A DNA stretch of 64,000 bases, from NCBI GenBank assembly GCA_022496185.1, contig WTXG01000005.1, positions 868,001-932,000 of the forward strand, read 5' to 3'. A model generated the notes under the pieces. That model saw only the letters and a program-made list of their open reading frames with translations, had not been told where the DNA came from and did no database searches. A program made the translations under genes and the position numbers. The DNA is from Multifurca ochricompacta. Lineage: Eukaryota > Basidiomycota > Agaricomycetes > Russulales > Russulaceae. Within the stretch, counting starts at the first letter, position 1. Every line of letters begins with the position of its first letter. Shown piece by piece: positions 12,253-22,471 of the stretch.

Positions 12253-12901
12253 ATGGGAAAACTCATCTGGCACGAGTACTCGCGTTATGTCTCTATCACT
12301 GCCTCCGTCTGTACGTCAGATTTTCTTTTCTTCTCCACTTGTTCTAATCTCAGATAAATCAACTCACCCAACGTAGATACAGTTTGGGCGGGCTACTTTG
12401 GACTTCTCTATCGTAAATTCTTCTGGGATTTTGTCAACGGTATCAGGCGTAACCCTGGAGGTATACAGTGTGTCTTCTACCTTTCTCATATCCGTTCGTC
12501 TTTCTCAATCCCCATCACTTCTCAGACCGGCAAAACAGGATGCATTCTTTATCAATATTATGGTGAAAGCGCCCGTCATTCAAACCATCTCCATTATACT
12601 CGGTCTCGTCATTCTTGCACTCGAGTATCCTGCGCCGTTCATGAAAGGGACCGCTGTACATCGAAGTCTAATTACTAGGGTGATGTTGTTGGTTTTCCAG
12701 GTGTTTTTTGCCATACTATTCTATCAGGTACGTTTCTCTTATTGAGCCTACGATAGCGAATTGAGATAACCTTAACGTATACAGGGAACGAACGGGGCGA
12801 TATGGTCACTCGTTGCTATCTTTGGTTATACCCGCGCCATAATGATAGGGGAGGTGATGAAAGACGCAAAGGACAATAAAAGCAAGAGGGAGCGTGCTTG
12901 A
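12253..12901 (+). CDS. Small multi-pass fungal membrane protein (DUF7727-like)
   Basis: About 150 residues in four exons, with no known biochemical function. The order is MGKLIWHEYSRYVSITASV, YTVWAGYFGLLYRKFFWDF, VNGIRRNPGGIQPAKQDAFF, then hydrophobic segments INIMVKAPVIQTISIILGLV and TRVMLLVFQVFFAILFYQ, and finally GTNGAIWSLVAIFGYTRA. Three or four membrane segments are predicted. The length and the WHEY...YRKFFWDF...LEYP...LFYQGTN pattern match a conserved fungal family of unknown function that I recall as DUF7727. Introns interrupt at about 12312, 12474 and 12727. The stop follows SKRERA. The gene itself is well supported; the family name is from memory. Confidence 0.8.
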
Positions 12902-13289
12902 TATAGACCGCTGGGAAGTGGCATGCAGTTGTGGTGGCTTTAAACGTGCATGTGTCCTTCCGCATGTAAACCCATTGCTACATTTTCATTCATCCGACCG
13001 CGTACGGCTGGGTCCCGCAGCGCAGAAGGATTGTCTCTTTGTTTTTTTTTCGCTCATTTTACTTTTGTTTTTTGTACGGAGCACGCACGGATGATGCGTT
13101 TGTGATGTTACTTGATCTGTGAGGTTGGAATATTCAATTCAATTCGATTCACACTGTGTTGGTCCCGAGTGTCACCGAACAAACAAGGTTAATCTTGTTT
13201 ACTTGTTTCTTCAATCCATCCATCCACTCGCGACTTCATTCGCCATTTCGCATCGTTTGATTTCGGGAATTGCGGCTTTGCGGAAGACC
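12902..13289. other. Intergenic between membrane protein and Ap4A phosphorylase genes
   Basis: No gene is seen. The stretch is T-rich around 13030-13075 and should hold the 3' end of the upstream gene and the promoter of the downstream one. No defined element is recognised. Confidence 0.5.
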
Positions 13290-14654
13290 ATGTCCGCTTC
13301 GACACCATCTGCAATTATCGCTGTTATCCAATCAGCTTTTGAGAGGGGCAAAGCGTCGGGCGATCTGCTATTCTTTCCTTCAGAAGTTCACATTCACAGG
13401 GACCTGGGTATTGATGTAGGTTTGAATGACTTTGTAATAGCGCGATCCACGCAATGGTAATATCATGTTTAGTTTGAAATCAGGCTCTGTCCTGCGCTCC
13501 TGCAAAAACCTGCCCTGCCAACCCCGCACTTCGAGCCAGATGCTGCTAACCATGAGAAGGAAAAGCACGTAGATCCATTCAAACCACCATACAACCCGAA
13601 CCTATATGTTGGCGAGTTGCAGGACGAGGGAGAGGGTACCGAATACGTCGTCTTGGTCAGTGCTTGTTGTTGCCGTTGTCCGTTCAAGTCCATAAACAAT
13701 CATTATTTATGCACAACTTGCAGTTCAATAAGTATTCTGTCGTCGAGGAGCATTTTCTTCTGGTCACCAAGGGTAAGCAGCTTAAATTATACGTGACCAT
13801 GAAAGAACAATGCCCCGACGCTTGCAACAGAATTTCAAAGCCAGACGTCACCGTTGCACCCGAGTGACCTTGTGCAGGCCTATCTCCTCATTCGTGCCGC
13901 GCGCAAGGCGGGAAAGCACCTGTTTGCCTTTTACAATTGTGCGTTATGCCATACTTTCACTCCAACCTTCTGGCTTGACACCATCCCCTCTCTTTCCCCT
14001 CTCTTCTGGAAGGTGGTGACCGTAGTGGTGCAAGTCAAGCCCACAAGCATATTCAGTTCCTTCCTACACAAGAGGAGGATGGCCCACCCATCGAGAGGGT
14101 TGCAAAGGCCGCCCGCATTGTGAAAGACGGTCCGTGTCCTCACTTGCCTCCCTTGCCTTTCTACCGTCTTGCAAGCAAAGGCCTAACCTCCCCCACCCCT
14201 TCTGTGGAGTATAGAGACGCCATTCGCCCTATCCTCTCTCCCCTTTGCCAATCACATCCGGCGACTGGCGATACCGTCGTCCGCGACTCCCGACGAGCTC
14301 GAGCCCATATTATCACGGGCCTTTGTCGAGTTGCTCGACCTCTGCATCTCGACCGCGCGGCACGCAGAGGATTACCCCCCTGGGCCACCATCGTACAATT
14401 TCTTGCTCACGCACGAGCACATGTACATTTTTCCGCGTCGGCGCGAGGCACATACGCTCGCAGTCTCTGGCGAGCCGCTCAGCGTGAACACGCTCGGGTT
14501 TGCCGGTTTCTTTCTCGTCAAGAGCGCCGCAGAGCTGGACGCCGTCACGACCGAGGGCCTGGCGAATGTTCTTAAGGGCGTTGCGTGCGAGAGCGTGCAT
14601 GACCTCCAAGTCAGCGGGGGTCCTGAGCTCGATGGTGATTTGGGGAACACGTAA
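13290..14654 (+). CDS. APA2: Ap4A phosphorylase / ATP adenylyltransferase
   Basis: Cleaves diadenosine tetraphosphate with phosphate to ATP plus ADP, a GHIT-family nucleotidyltransferase acting in the cytosol. Signature pieces in order: MSASTPSAIIAVIQSAFERG, VHIHRDLGID, NPNLYVGEL, LQFNKYSVVEEHFLLVTK, LHPSDLVQAYLLIRAARKAG, the active-site block GASQAHKHIQF, then YNFLLTHEHMYIFPRR and VNTLGFAGFFLVKS. The HKHIQ motif carries the nucleotide-transfer His, so an active enzyme is expected. At least six introns are needed, which is why no single frame covers the gene. The stop follows DLGNT. The family is certain; APA1 versus APA2 cannot be told apart here. Confidence 0.88.
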
Positions 14655-15192
14655 ACCCCGTGCTTCCTTTTGTTTTTTCTTTTGTTTTGTTCTGGATGCA
14701 TGAAAGAGAAAGTAACCGGGTTTTAAACAGTTGAATGGCGTGTATAGAGTGAGACGATAGAAGAGGATTTAGGTAATCTATCTGTCCATGATGGGGGTTC
14801 TTATTTCCCCCCGAACCCTGAGAGGTTCTAGAACCACACGTGCATGGGGATGCTCCAGAGTCATTCAATATCGCAGCGCAGTTCAGAGTCCACAAGTCTA
14901 TATTAACTGCCACAGGACTGGCGTAACACTACGTTCGGTATATCGGTATAAATCGACTGACCTGCTCTAGTAGTAGTATGATATAGGAACAGCGCGAGAA
15001 ATGCAAGCCAACAGAACACGAGGAAATGAAATCTTGGTACCCCAGAATGGGAATCAACCCAACAACCATGATCCACCAATATCGAAGAGGAAACCGAACC
15101 GATGGGATATATCCCATTTACCATTGCTCCCCCGGACAAAATTTCAACGAGGCAACACCCCTTGAGTACAACCTGCGGTCCGGACAGGAGAT
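14655..15192. other. Intergenic, convergent gene ends
   Basis: The 3' flanks of the Ap4A phosphorylase gene and of the convergent gene at 15193-16855 meet here. No conserved gene is seen. A sequence near 15036-15080 weakly resembles a tRNA 3' half on the minus strand but lacks a matching 5' half. Confidence 0.5.
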
Positions 15193-16855
15193 TTACGAGT
15201 CGGCAACTGTAATCTCGGCTTTGAGCCAAAGTATGACTGCTTCGGCAGCAGTCCCAGATACAAGTCCTGGCTCATTTGAAAGCACATGAAGGACCCTCCG
15301 GCCAACTGCCACAGTACAATCCTCCACCCTACCAAATCCTGCTAGACACTCCTGACGATATTGCTCCTCCGAGAGGCCGAGCATGGAAGGGACGGAGAGA
15401 AGTCCACTCTTCTCACTTGTAAACACGAATACACTGAGGAGGATAGGAAGTGCGATCAGTGTTGGTAGGTCCGCAGTTAAGACCCCCAGTTCGCGCGCAA
15501 GTTCTGCTGCATCACGAATAATAATTGTCTGGACAGACTCCAGGAGCCGCAAGAGCGCCCTAAGTCCACCAAATGCGTCATTGACGGCCTCCCGTGCCAG
15601 ACGTGTGCCCTCTTTATCGGCATCAGGACGAGGTAGAGACGAAAGCAGATCGCAAACAGCCCGAGCGTCACCAACGACGGGCGGCATGCAGGGTTGCAAA
15701 GTTGGTGGTGAGGGGGGGCGAGACGGGGGAAGCTTGAGAATGAACCGCGTCGACGGGGGCGTAGTGGGAGGCGTGTTACCCACAGCGCGACCTTTCTTCC
15801 CCCCAATGGCTGAGAGGTTTGGGGAAGAGGGCGGAGTCAGCTGAGAAGGGACCCTGTGAGCAAGGGCCACGAGTGCACGCCAAACCAGAGAGATCTCCAA
15901 ACTTGCAAGGTAGGACTGGGTGGGAGTAGTGGCAAAGTAACGCGTCAGGGCACGCGCATAGATTGGTACGATAGCCTGAAGAGCAACAATGGAAGGATGC
16001 TGTGGGGCCACCTTTGTGGATGATCCAGCGCTTTTTGAGGCGGATGTTGTTGCAGGCATTTCAAGCGCCTCAACGAGCGCTATGAGTTCAGCCTTGATCC
16101 CAGCAACCAATGGATGAATAACCCTTGCAGTGACAGAGACTAAAGCCTCCCTGATAGCCTTCAAACCGTCGCCCCGAACATCCAAGTCTAGACCCAAACT
16201 GAGTTCATCGAAGACCTCCAGCAACTCGCCAGCGAAAGTTGCGAGAGACAAGGCGTGAATCTGAGTAGGGTTAGAGCTCGGTGCTTGGAGAGTGGGAGCA
16301 GGCGGATTCAGAAATTCGGAAGAGGATGACAATTGGAGTAAGTTGTTTGACAAATTGGTTGTTAAAACGGACAATGGGCGCTGCAGGGACCGTAAGACCG
16401 CTTTATGTAGGTGTGGATTATCGCGAGAGGCGTTCAACTCTCTACGAGCATGTCAGAATAACGGTGGAGTGGTTAACACACCCGGAAGTAAACACCCACA
16501 TTGCAATAAGAGAACCGAACGCGCGTCCTCGACCAGCTGGTACTGGACGCTTTCCATTGAGGGATTCATTGACGGGAGCAGGGCCGGCGGGTTGTGCAAG
16601 CGCTTTCGAGACTCCTTCGCTAAGCTTGAGACTGAGGACCTGAAGGTAGGAACCGTCCTGGATAATAGCGGCAGCCTGTGACAGCGAAGTCGATGGGGCT
16701 GGAGATGGCTTCTTAAATCCGGCAAGTGAGAGTCTAGCAATGGAACGGGGAGCCCTGTCAACCGGAGTGGTCACATCTGACCGCTGAGGCGTGGAAGCCG
16801 GAGGAGGAGAAGAAGGACGGCTGGTAGGACGGAAAGGGCGAAGTGCATTCATCAT
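15193..16855 (-). CDS. Uncharacterised helical protein
   Basis: About 535 residues in two exons. Exon 1 (16855 to about 16487) starts MMNALRPFRPTSRPSSPPP and joins exon 2 by an intron between SLIA and ELNASRDNPHLHKAV. The N-terminus is Pro/Ser-rich and probably disordered. The rest is Leu/Ala-rich and predicted almost all helical (LATFAGELLEVFDELSLG, LKAIREALVSVTARVIHP, SLEISLVWRALVALAHR), with a Pro-rich loop around SRPPSPPTLQPCMPPV. Its composition recalls vesicle-tethering subunits such as the COG complex, but I see no diagnostic motif, so no function is assigned. The long clean second exon makes the gene itself secure. Confidence 0.75.
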
Positions 16856-17070
16856 GGTGGCCAGTCGGGGTATGGAAAGGTCGTATAAAGGGAGACAGGA
16901 ATGTAGAGAGGCTTTGATCCGAAGACTGATTATTATTTTTTGTTTCGCGTTACTTTGCTGCTGAAGCAGTCGTGCTGATTCAGGAATTCAGGAGGCAACT
17001 TATCCCATGAGACAGAAGGGATAAGAACGTAAAGAGGTGAGCTTTTTAGAGAATTGAAAGAGGGCAGGCA

Positions 17071-17310
17071 CTAAGGAGGCCTGTCGGTGTCAACGAGGAA
17101 GAAAGCTAGCGGTCCGAAGAGGATAATTCCAATCTGGTTGAGAATGCTGATACCGAAAAGGATGAGCATGGATAAGAAAGGAGAGAGAAAGAGAAAGAGG
17201 GAAAGAGGGAAAAGGGGGGAAAAAAAACATACCAGGTCAAGTATATCATAGATTGGGGTAGAGGAAAGAGGAAAGAAGGAAAGAGCGAGCAAGCTGAGAG
17301 CAGCGTCAAG
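17071..17310 (-). CDS. Possible small hydrophobic membrane protein, start not found
   Basis: A hydrophobic reading with a plausible GTATG...TATCAG intron (about 17145-17230) joins a Leu/Phe-rich segment to ILNQIGIILFGPLAFFLVDT. The 3' part looks like a real transmembrane helix followed by a short polar tail. No ATG is present in frame upstream, so a start exon is missing or this is a relic. The family is not recognised and this is a weak call. Confidence 0.25.
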   Translation of the reverse strand, partial: LDAALSLLALSFFPLSSTPIYDILDLVCFFSPLFPLSLFLFLSPFLSMLILFGISILNQIGIILFGPLAFFLVDTDRPP

Positions 17311-18285
17311 AATGAAGAAGAATTTCGTCTGTTTTATTTATATTTATTTGTGTATACAATTCCCACGGACACGGAACGGACCCTCATCTCCTCCCTCTCA
17401 CTCACTCACCCTCACCCTCACCCCTCGCCCCTCGCCCTTCACAACTCTCCGCTCCTCTCTTCTCCTCACTATTACTAGCTCGAAACGACAAGTCAATCCA
17501 TCGTTCGTTCATAAACATGTGAAAATTTTACGATCAAGGCGATCTGAATTAACGAGTCAATCGCGCGCATATATGCGTTATGCGTTCTTGGCCACCCTCA
17601 TGCCTCATGCTTCATGCTTCATGCTTCATGCTTCATGATACGCTTGTTGCAGTTCTGTACCTTGTGTTGACCCACACTCACCCTATCTTGAATGATCTAC
17701 CTTTCAATTTTTTTCTACCTTTTTTCTACTTTCAGAACAGAACCTTCTATGCTTCCTTCCTCTATCGGGCTCTCACCCTTCTCCTGCTCATGTTTCATTC
17801 AGGGTAGGGTTCGATACCGAACTCGGTACATCATTTATGTCATTGCACCCTCCGGTTAGTCCGTGATGCCCTGCCAGATTGGTAACCGGTATCAACGGTG
17901 TCATACAACCCGGGTTTTTGTTTCATTACCACCCGACAAACCTTAGTGCGCGCGAACTACCCTGCCCTTTAAGTTTCATGTTTTTGCCGGTCATGAAGCG
18001 AGATGACACAACTTTGCGTTGTTATGCCTGCCTGGACGTATGTACTGTACCCAATCATTCCATGCGACGTTCAAACCAAGGAGCTGGCAGCTAGCGTGTT
18101 ACGAGAAGAACGCCGAAGACCAGACCAGACGTACACGTGCAACCCTCCTCTTTCTCTTTCTCTTTCATGATCGCACATCACCACCTATTTTATGAATATG
18201 CTGTCGTATTCTTATTCTTTTTCGGCCGTCCTCTGAAAATCTGGCATGACGTACACACACAAGACACCGTAATAGGAATGAGGGT
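17311..18285. other. Intergenic with short tandem repeat
   Basis: No gene is supported in this stretch of nearly 1 kb. It contains CT/AC-rich low-complexity sequence near 17390-17470 and the CATGCTT repeat listed separately. The open frames are short and compositionally biased. Confidence 0.5.
17604..17637. repeat. CATGCTT tandem repeat
   Basis: Four to five head-to-tail copies of the seven-base unit CATGCTT lie in an intergenic region. No associated gene feature is seen. Confidence 0.85.
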
Positions 18286-18940
18286 TCATTCAATGAGGCC
18301 ATTGCAGTCAATGAGACCTTCACAACACTCTGAGCTATCATCCTCATTCGCACTAAGCCTCAATGGTGATTCAACGCCGTCGTATGCCTCCCCTGGCCGC
18401 TGCTGATGCGAAGTGGCCGTAGAAGGGTCTCGTCCGAGAGCACGAGTGAGAATTGCGGCGATATCAAGCTCCTTAGCAGAGGGCACCGTTCTGGAGAGAG
18501 GAATTGAATGAGTCTCATAAGATTTTTTATATCCTACCAGTACTACGAGTACCTTTTTTCAGATTGAGGTGCTTCCCTTGGTGCGTTAAGCGTCCGCTCC
18601 TGAAAGAGTGATAACACTTTTTGCGTTCGTTCCAGATTCTGCATAAGATCAGAGCACGCCCGGGCCTATCGGTTGGTTGGTGGGTTGGTGGGTTGGTGGG
18701 TTGATATCAATTCGCTTAACCGATAAACCGATTCACCATTTCAATGTTAATGCATGCGACGGCAGACTCGGATCGAGCTAGCTCCAGCTCTTTTCGCAAA
18801 CGCTCGTTCTCTTCTTCAGCTTTACGACATCGATCTTCCAATTCGGCGAGGTATCTTGCTTTCTTATCGCGATATGCTCTTTGAATGATAATGGCCCGTG
18901 AAGGAGGGAGTGTAATGTCTTTCCGTCTGCCTCTTGTCAT
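18286..18940 (-). CDS. bZIP transcription factor
   Basis: A small basic leucine-zipper protein of about 170 residues. The DNA-binding region sits at the N-terminus: MTRGRRKDITLPPSRAI, IIQRAYRDKKARYLAELEDR, then CRKAEEENERLRKELELARS as the start of the zipper. The RAYRDKKARY form of the basic region belongs to fungal bZIPs with R-A-x-R in place of the usual N-x-A-x-x-S-R. Downstream exons give MQNLERTQKVLSLFQERTL and an acidic tail ending ECCEGLIDCNGLIE. Two introns lie near 18490-18555 and 18660-18740, the second containing GGTTGGT repeats. The gene is divergent from the methionine-salvage gene at 19120 with only 179 bp between the starts, so a shared promoter is likely. The target pathway is unknown. 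Confidence 0.8.
18672..18702. repeat. GGTTGGTG tandem repeat inside bZIP intron
   Basis: Four near-perfect copies of the eight-base unit GGTTGGTG lie within the presumed second intron of the minus-strand bZIP gene. Confidence 0.8.
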
Positions 18941-19119
18941 TGGTTTGGGTTTGGGTTTGGGGGTGTTGTTGTTGTTATTAGTTTAGTTTCTGGTTTTCTG
19001 TTGAATTTCGGCATCTCCCGTAACCCTAACCTTGATTATTTGAGCATACTTCGTTCGTCGACGTCGACGTCGACGACGAATCTCGAGTCAAGTCAAGATT
19101 CCCGATCAATCAATCACTA
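18941..19119. promoter_or_regulatory. Divergent intergenic promoter of bZIP and MRI1
   Basis: This 179-bp region separates two divergent starts. It holds a run of GTCGAC units near 19058-19075 and a telomere-like box GTAACCCTAACC near 19020-19031, the kind of sequence bound by Tbf1/Rap1-type factors in other fungi. Binding here is an inference. Confidence 0.45.
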
Positions 19120-20600
19120 ATGCCGGACCCCTCACCTCTATCAAGTTGTCTGATGACAAGATTGAAATTGTCAATCAACTCCTCCTACCCCATACAACTG
19201 AGTGGCTCGTAATCGATACCATCGAACAGGCCCATGATGCAATAAAGACAATGAAGGTGAGCCTCGACTATCTTGTTGTCTAGTTTATTACAGCACTTCT
19301 CTGGCAGATTCGCGGCGCACCAGCCATCGCATCTCTCGCTGCTCTTAGCGTCTCTCAACACCTCTCTAGGGCTCTACGAGCTGACCCTCCACCCGAATTC
19401 CTCTCATCACCAGAAGGATTAAAGACTCATGTCTCTCCCATTCTCCACTTTCTATTCACCGCGCGCCCGACTGCTGTTAATCTTGGTGCCGCTACGCGTC
19501 GCCTCACACGCAGGCTTCAAGCATCCCTGAACGCAGGGAAGGACGCCCGCACGATAGCGGAGGATTTAATAGAAGACGGTAGGCAAGTTGCGGCCGAAGA
19601 CGTCGGACGCAACAAGGCTATGGCAAAATGTGGCGGAGACTGGTTGGTCGATAAGGTGAAAAGTACCGGTGGCTCAGGGAATGGTCTGAATGTCTTGACG
19701 GTTTGCAACACTGGTTCGTTGGCTACCTCGGTAAGGTGCTTTCCTCTCTGATGTATGGCCCTTGTGATTAACGCAATACCCGTCTGCAGGGATATGGTAC
19801 CGCTCTTGGACTTATAACCTACCTTTATGAAACGAAAAAGCTTGGGAGGGCATACTATACTCAGACGGCACCATATCACCAGGGTTCCAGGTACGAATAC
19901 CTTTCTCTATTTCATGCACTTCCTGCTTACCGTATTGGTCATTCGGATTGACCGCACTGGAGCTTAAAACGTTACAGATCCCATCTACAATGATCGTCGA
20001 CACTATGGTGGGTTCTCTCTTCCAGCACCATGACATACACGCCGTTGGTATGCCCATTGCCATCATCTGCGCGTCTCTGATATCAAACGTCTCCACCAGC
20101 CGTTGGAGCAGACCGGATAGCCAGAAACGGTGATACAGCTAATAAGGTATGCGAAGGTGGATCTTGTCTCGCATCAATATCCTTAAGCGCAGGTAGATCG
20201 GCACGTACAATGCTGCAGTACTGGCAGCGCGTCACAACATTCCATTTATTGTCGTCGCACCTATCACAACAGTTGATCTCGACATCGCCGACGGCTCTGG
20301 GTATGCTCAAATCTCATCCGCTGATTTGCGTCATGTTGACATTGTGTCCAAAGCATTCCTATTGAGTATCGTCCTCCATTAGAAGCGTGTGTCGTGCGTG
20401 GTGCACTGTACCCACCTTCACTGGATGCCCAAGGTATCAAGGCTCAAGCGGCCGTCATGATCACTCCTGAAGAGTTAGACGGGATATATAACCCCAGCTT
20501 CGACGTTACGCCTGCAGAGCTAATCACGGCAATTGTAACTGAGAGAGGCGTTGCGGTGAAAGGAAGTGAGGGCAGGTTTGATCTCAACAGTGTTGTCTAA
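19120..20600 (+). CDS. MRI1: Methylthioribose-1-phosphate isomerase
   Basis: Converts 5-methylthioribose-1-phosphate to methylthioribulose-1-phosphate in the methionine salvage pathway (eIF2B-alpha fold). In order: [40 protein letters not shown], the catalytic-Cys block [19 protein letters not shown], then [19 protein letters not shown], the catalytic-Asp block [15 protein letters not shown], and [20 protein letters not shown]. Both catalytic residues are present. Five or six short introns are needed; the one before VGADR uses donor GTTG/GTATGC. The only nearby ATG (19120) is one base out of frame with TSIKL. One extra C after ATGCC would give [10 protein letters not shown], so a single-base deletion near 19124 is likely; otherwise the start lies in an unseen upstream exon. 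The stop follows DLNSVV. Confidence 0.87.
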
Positions 20601-20890
20601 GAATGAAGGAAGCTCTGCTCTTATTTATTACGTACGTAAGTTCTTTACCATCTGTAGTACGTTTTAAGCTGTATCCGTACCACTGTGGCCATGACCAGAC
20701 TGTTTCTGGGCCACCGCTCATGATACGAAAATGCAACCCGTACTAACAGCAACAGGTTCGGTGCTGTGTTGGTTGTTTGTCTTTACTAAGCTGTCCTCCA
20801 TCTTCGGAACCTTCTGTGGGGGTACACTAGTCGACGCAAGCCACGTTAGGCCGTAGAACTCTCTAATGAAATTGTTAGTCTCCATGGTGC
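20601..20890. other. Intergenic downstream of MRI1
   Basis: No gene is seen. The stretch contains TACGTACG near 20630 and is otherwise of ordinary composition. Confidence 0.5.
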
Positions 20891-22059
20891 TCGTCTAACA
20901 TTTTCGGTGTCAACCTCATCGATGGGGGTGACACTGCGCGGCACCTCCACTTCCATTTCCAATGACAAGGAACCCACGGTATCACAGTACGCTCGTTCAT
21001 CCTATCAGTATTCCAAGTTTGCATTATTTCTGAAGAAGCAAAACCCAAAACCACGTCCTCCGATTCCTGTCGATGTCTCTACTGCGCAGGAGGGCTTTAT
21101 CGAAATTGGCAAACACCTATAGCGGCTCAGCAAAAGGCGGTCTTCTTCCCCGTCAGTAGGCGAATCCTGTGTTTGGGCTTTGGTATGATGATGAACCTGT
21201 GGGTCTGTGTGCTGGTATATGTCGAATACGGAGTCCAGAATGACCAAATCGCCGTTGAAGAAGTGGTTCGTTTGTTGTCCCAGGCAGTGGAGGAAGGATC
21301 CCTCTTCTTGAATACATGTGAGCCGCTCTTATTGGGAGACACGTATGGACATGTAACAAGGCATCTTGTTAGTTTCCTCGCGGCCTTCATCGTCTGGAAC
21401 GTTGATATGGACGACACAGCCTCATGCGTAGTCACGACACTCTATATTGAATACCTGTCTGTTGTCGAATTGGGTCTTTTTTTACCGTCTAAGCTGAAGG
21501 CCCACCCGACATCCTGGGGTCAGCCCATCCCTTTGAGCACTCAAATGGGTGTAGTAACTTTCGTTGATTTGCTCTCTGTATCGTTCGAGAATGGATTCAT
21601 AGCTTCTTGTAGGAAGGAACCTCGGTGCACACCGACGCGTATTCCTGGTATGCGCGCTTGAGTCTGCATTCTGATGATGATAAACGCCAGTTTTACAGGA
21701 CAAAGCTGCTTTCGATGGAACAGAACCAGGAAGCCCTGCTAGTCACCAAGGAATCATTAGTCTGGGCATTCGGTATGTTCCTCCCCAAGGCTACCGACGC
21801 TCTCAGGCCCATCTGGTTATATACGATAAAGAGACAACAAAAACACCACCAAATTTTCGTCTGTACTTGCCACCATCAGAGATCTCCCCTGGGCACCTTA
21901 AACATATTTGCTATCACGCCTATGTATCCTAGCCTCCCGCATCTCATCCATGCGACGTTCCCGGGGCTCAAATCAACCGTAAAATACGTCGCATATCAGA
22001 TCCGACTTGCGTTGGTTACTTGCAGGGGGGAAGGAGGCTTGAAACCATATGTTTTATAA
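20890..22059 (+). CDS. Uncertain gene or gene relic, unrecognised
   Basis: Several pieces on the plus strand look coding but do not join cleanly. One is a start MGVTLRGTSTSISNDKEP continuing to YSKFALFLKKQNPKPRPP and ending at a stop after IEIGKHL. Another is a hydrophobic 162-codon frame at 21173-21661. The last is HTDAYSWYARLSLHSDDDKR with LLSMEQNQEALLVTKESLVW at about 21625-21780. Introns and frame breaks are probably both present. I recognise no family. It could be a real gene spoiled by base deletions, as elsewhere in the window, or a pseudogene. Confidence 0.3.
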
Positions 22060-22471
22060 ATCATGTGTGGGAAAGGGATCTTTTGGGTCTTAGTTGTTCA
22101 TTTGGCTTTGCACAGCACATCTCACCTTTATTCATGTGTTCAACATACGCCACCATAAAGGATAAGTAAAAAAATGAAAATGAAAACGACAGCATGATGC
22201 ACAGTTAACTACCGGCGTACGCCAGTCGGATCGCATTTTCACCATCGGGATTTGCATGTTTTACTTATTGTTTGAAACACTGTATGAGTTTTTGGCTAGA
22301 GTTCGCACCACTTATTGTACACTTGAGCCTTCCACGGCAAAATCGATCTGATAAGGATAGTGGCGCGCTTCCAGCCACTTGAGGGGCAATCCAGCTTTGT
22401 CTCTTACTACTGTCCTAAAAAACCACGAATGACCCACATCGAGTTGAGTGCTTCGAGCTAGCGGGTGTCAG
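22060..22471. other. Intergenic, convergent gene ends
   Basis: No gene is supported. The stretch separates the uncertain plus-strand gene from the stop of the minus-strand Rec114-like gene. No terminator or RNA gene is recognised. Confidence 0.5.

Noticed and set aside
11557..12357. Long overlapping frames on both strands around 11.6-12.4 kb
   Set aside because: They are pyrimidine/purine-rich low-complexity sequence with translations dominated by Phe/Ser/Leu or Lys/Arg; the real gene starts at 12253.
15036..15085. Minus-strand sequence resembling a tRNA 3' half (GGGTTGATTCCCA with a following GGTACCA)
   Set aside because: No pairing 5' acceptor stem, D arm or anticodon arm could be found upstream, so it is not a tRNA.
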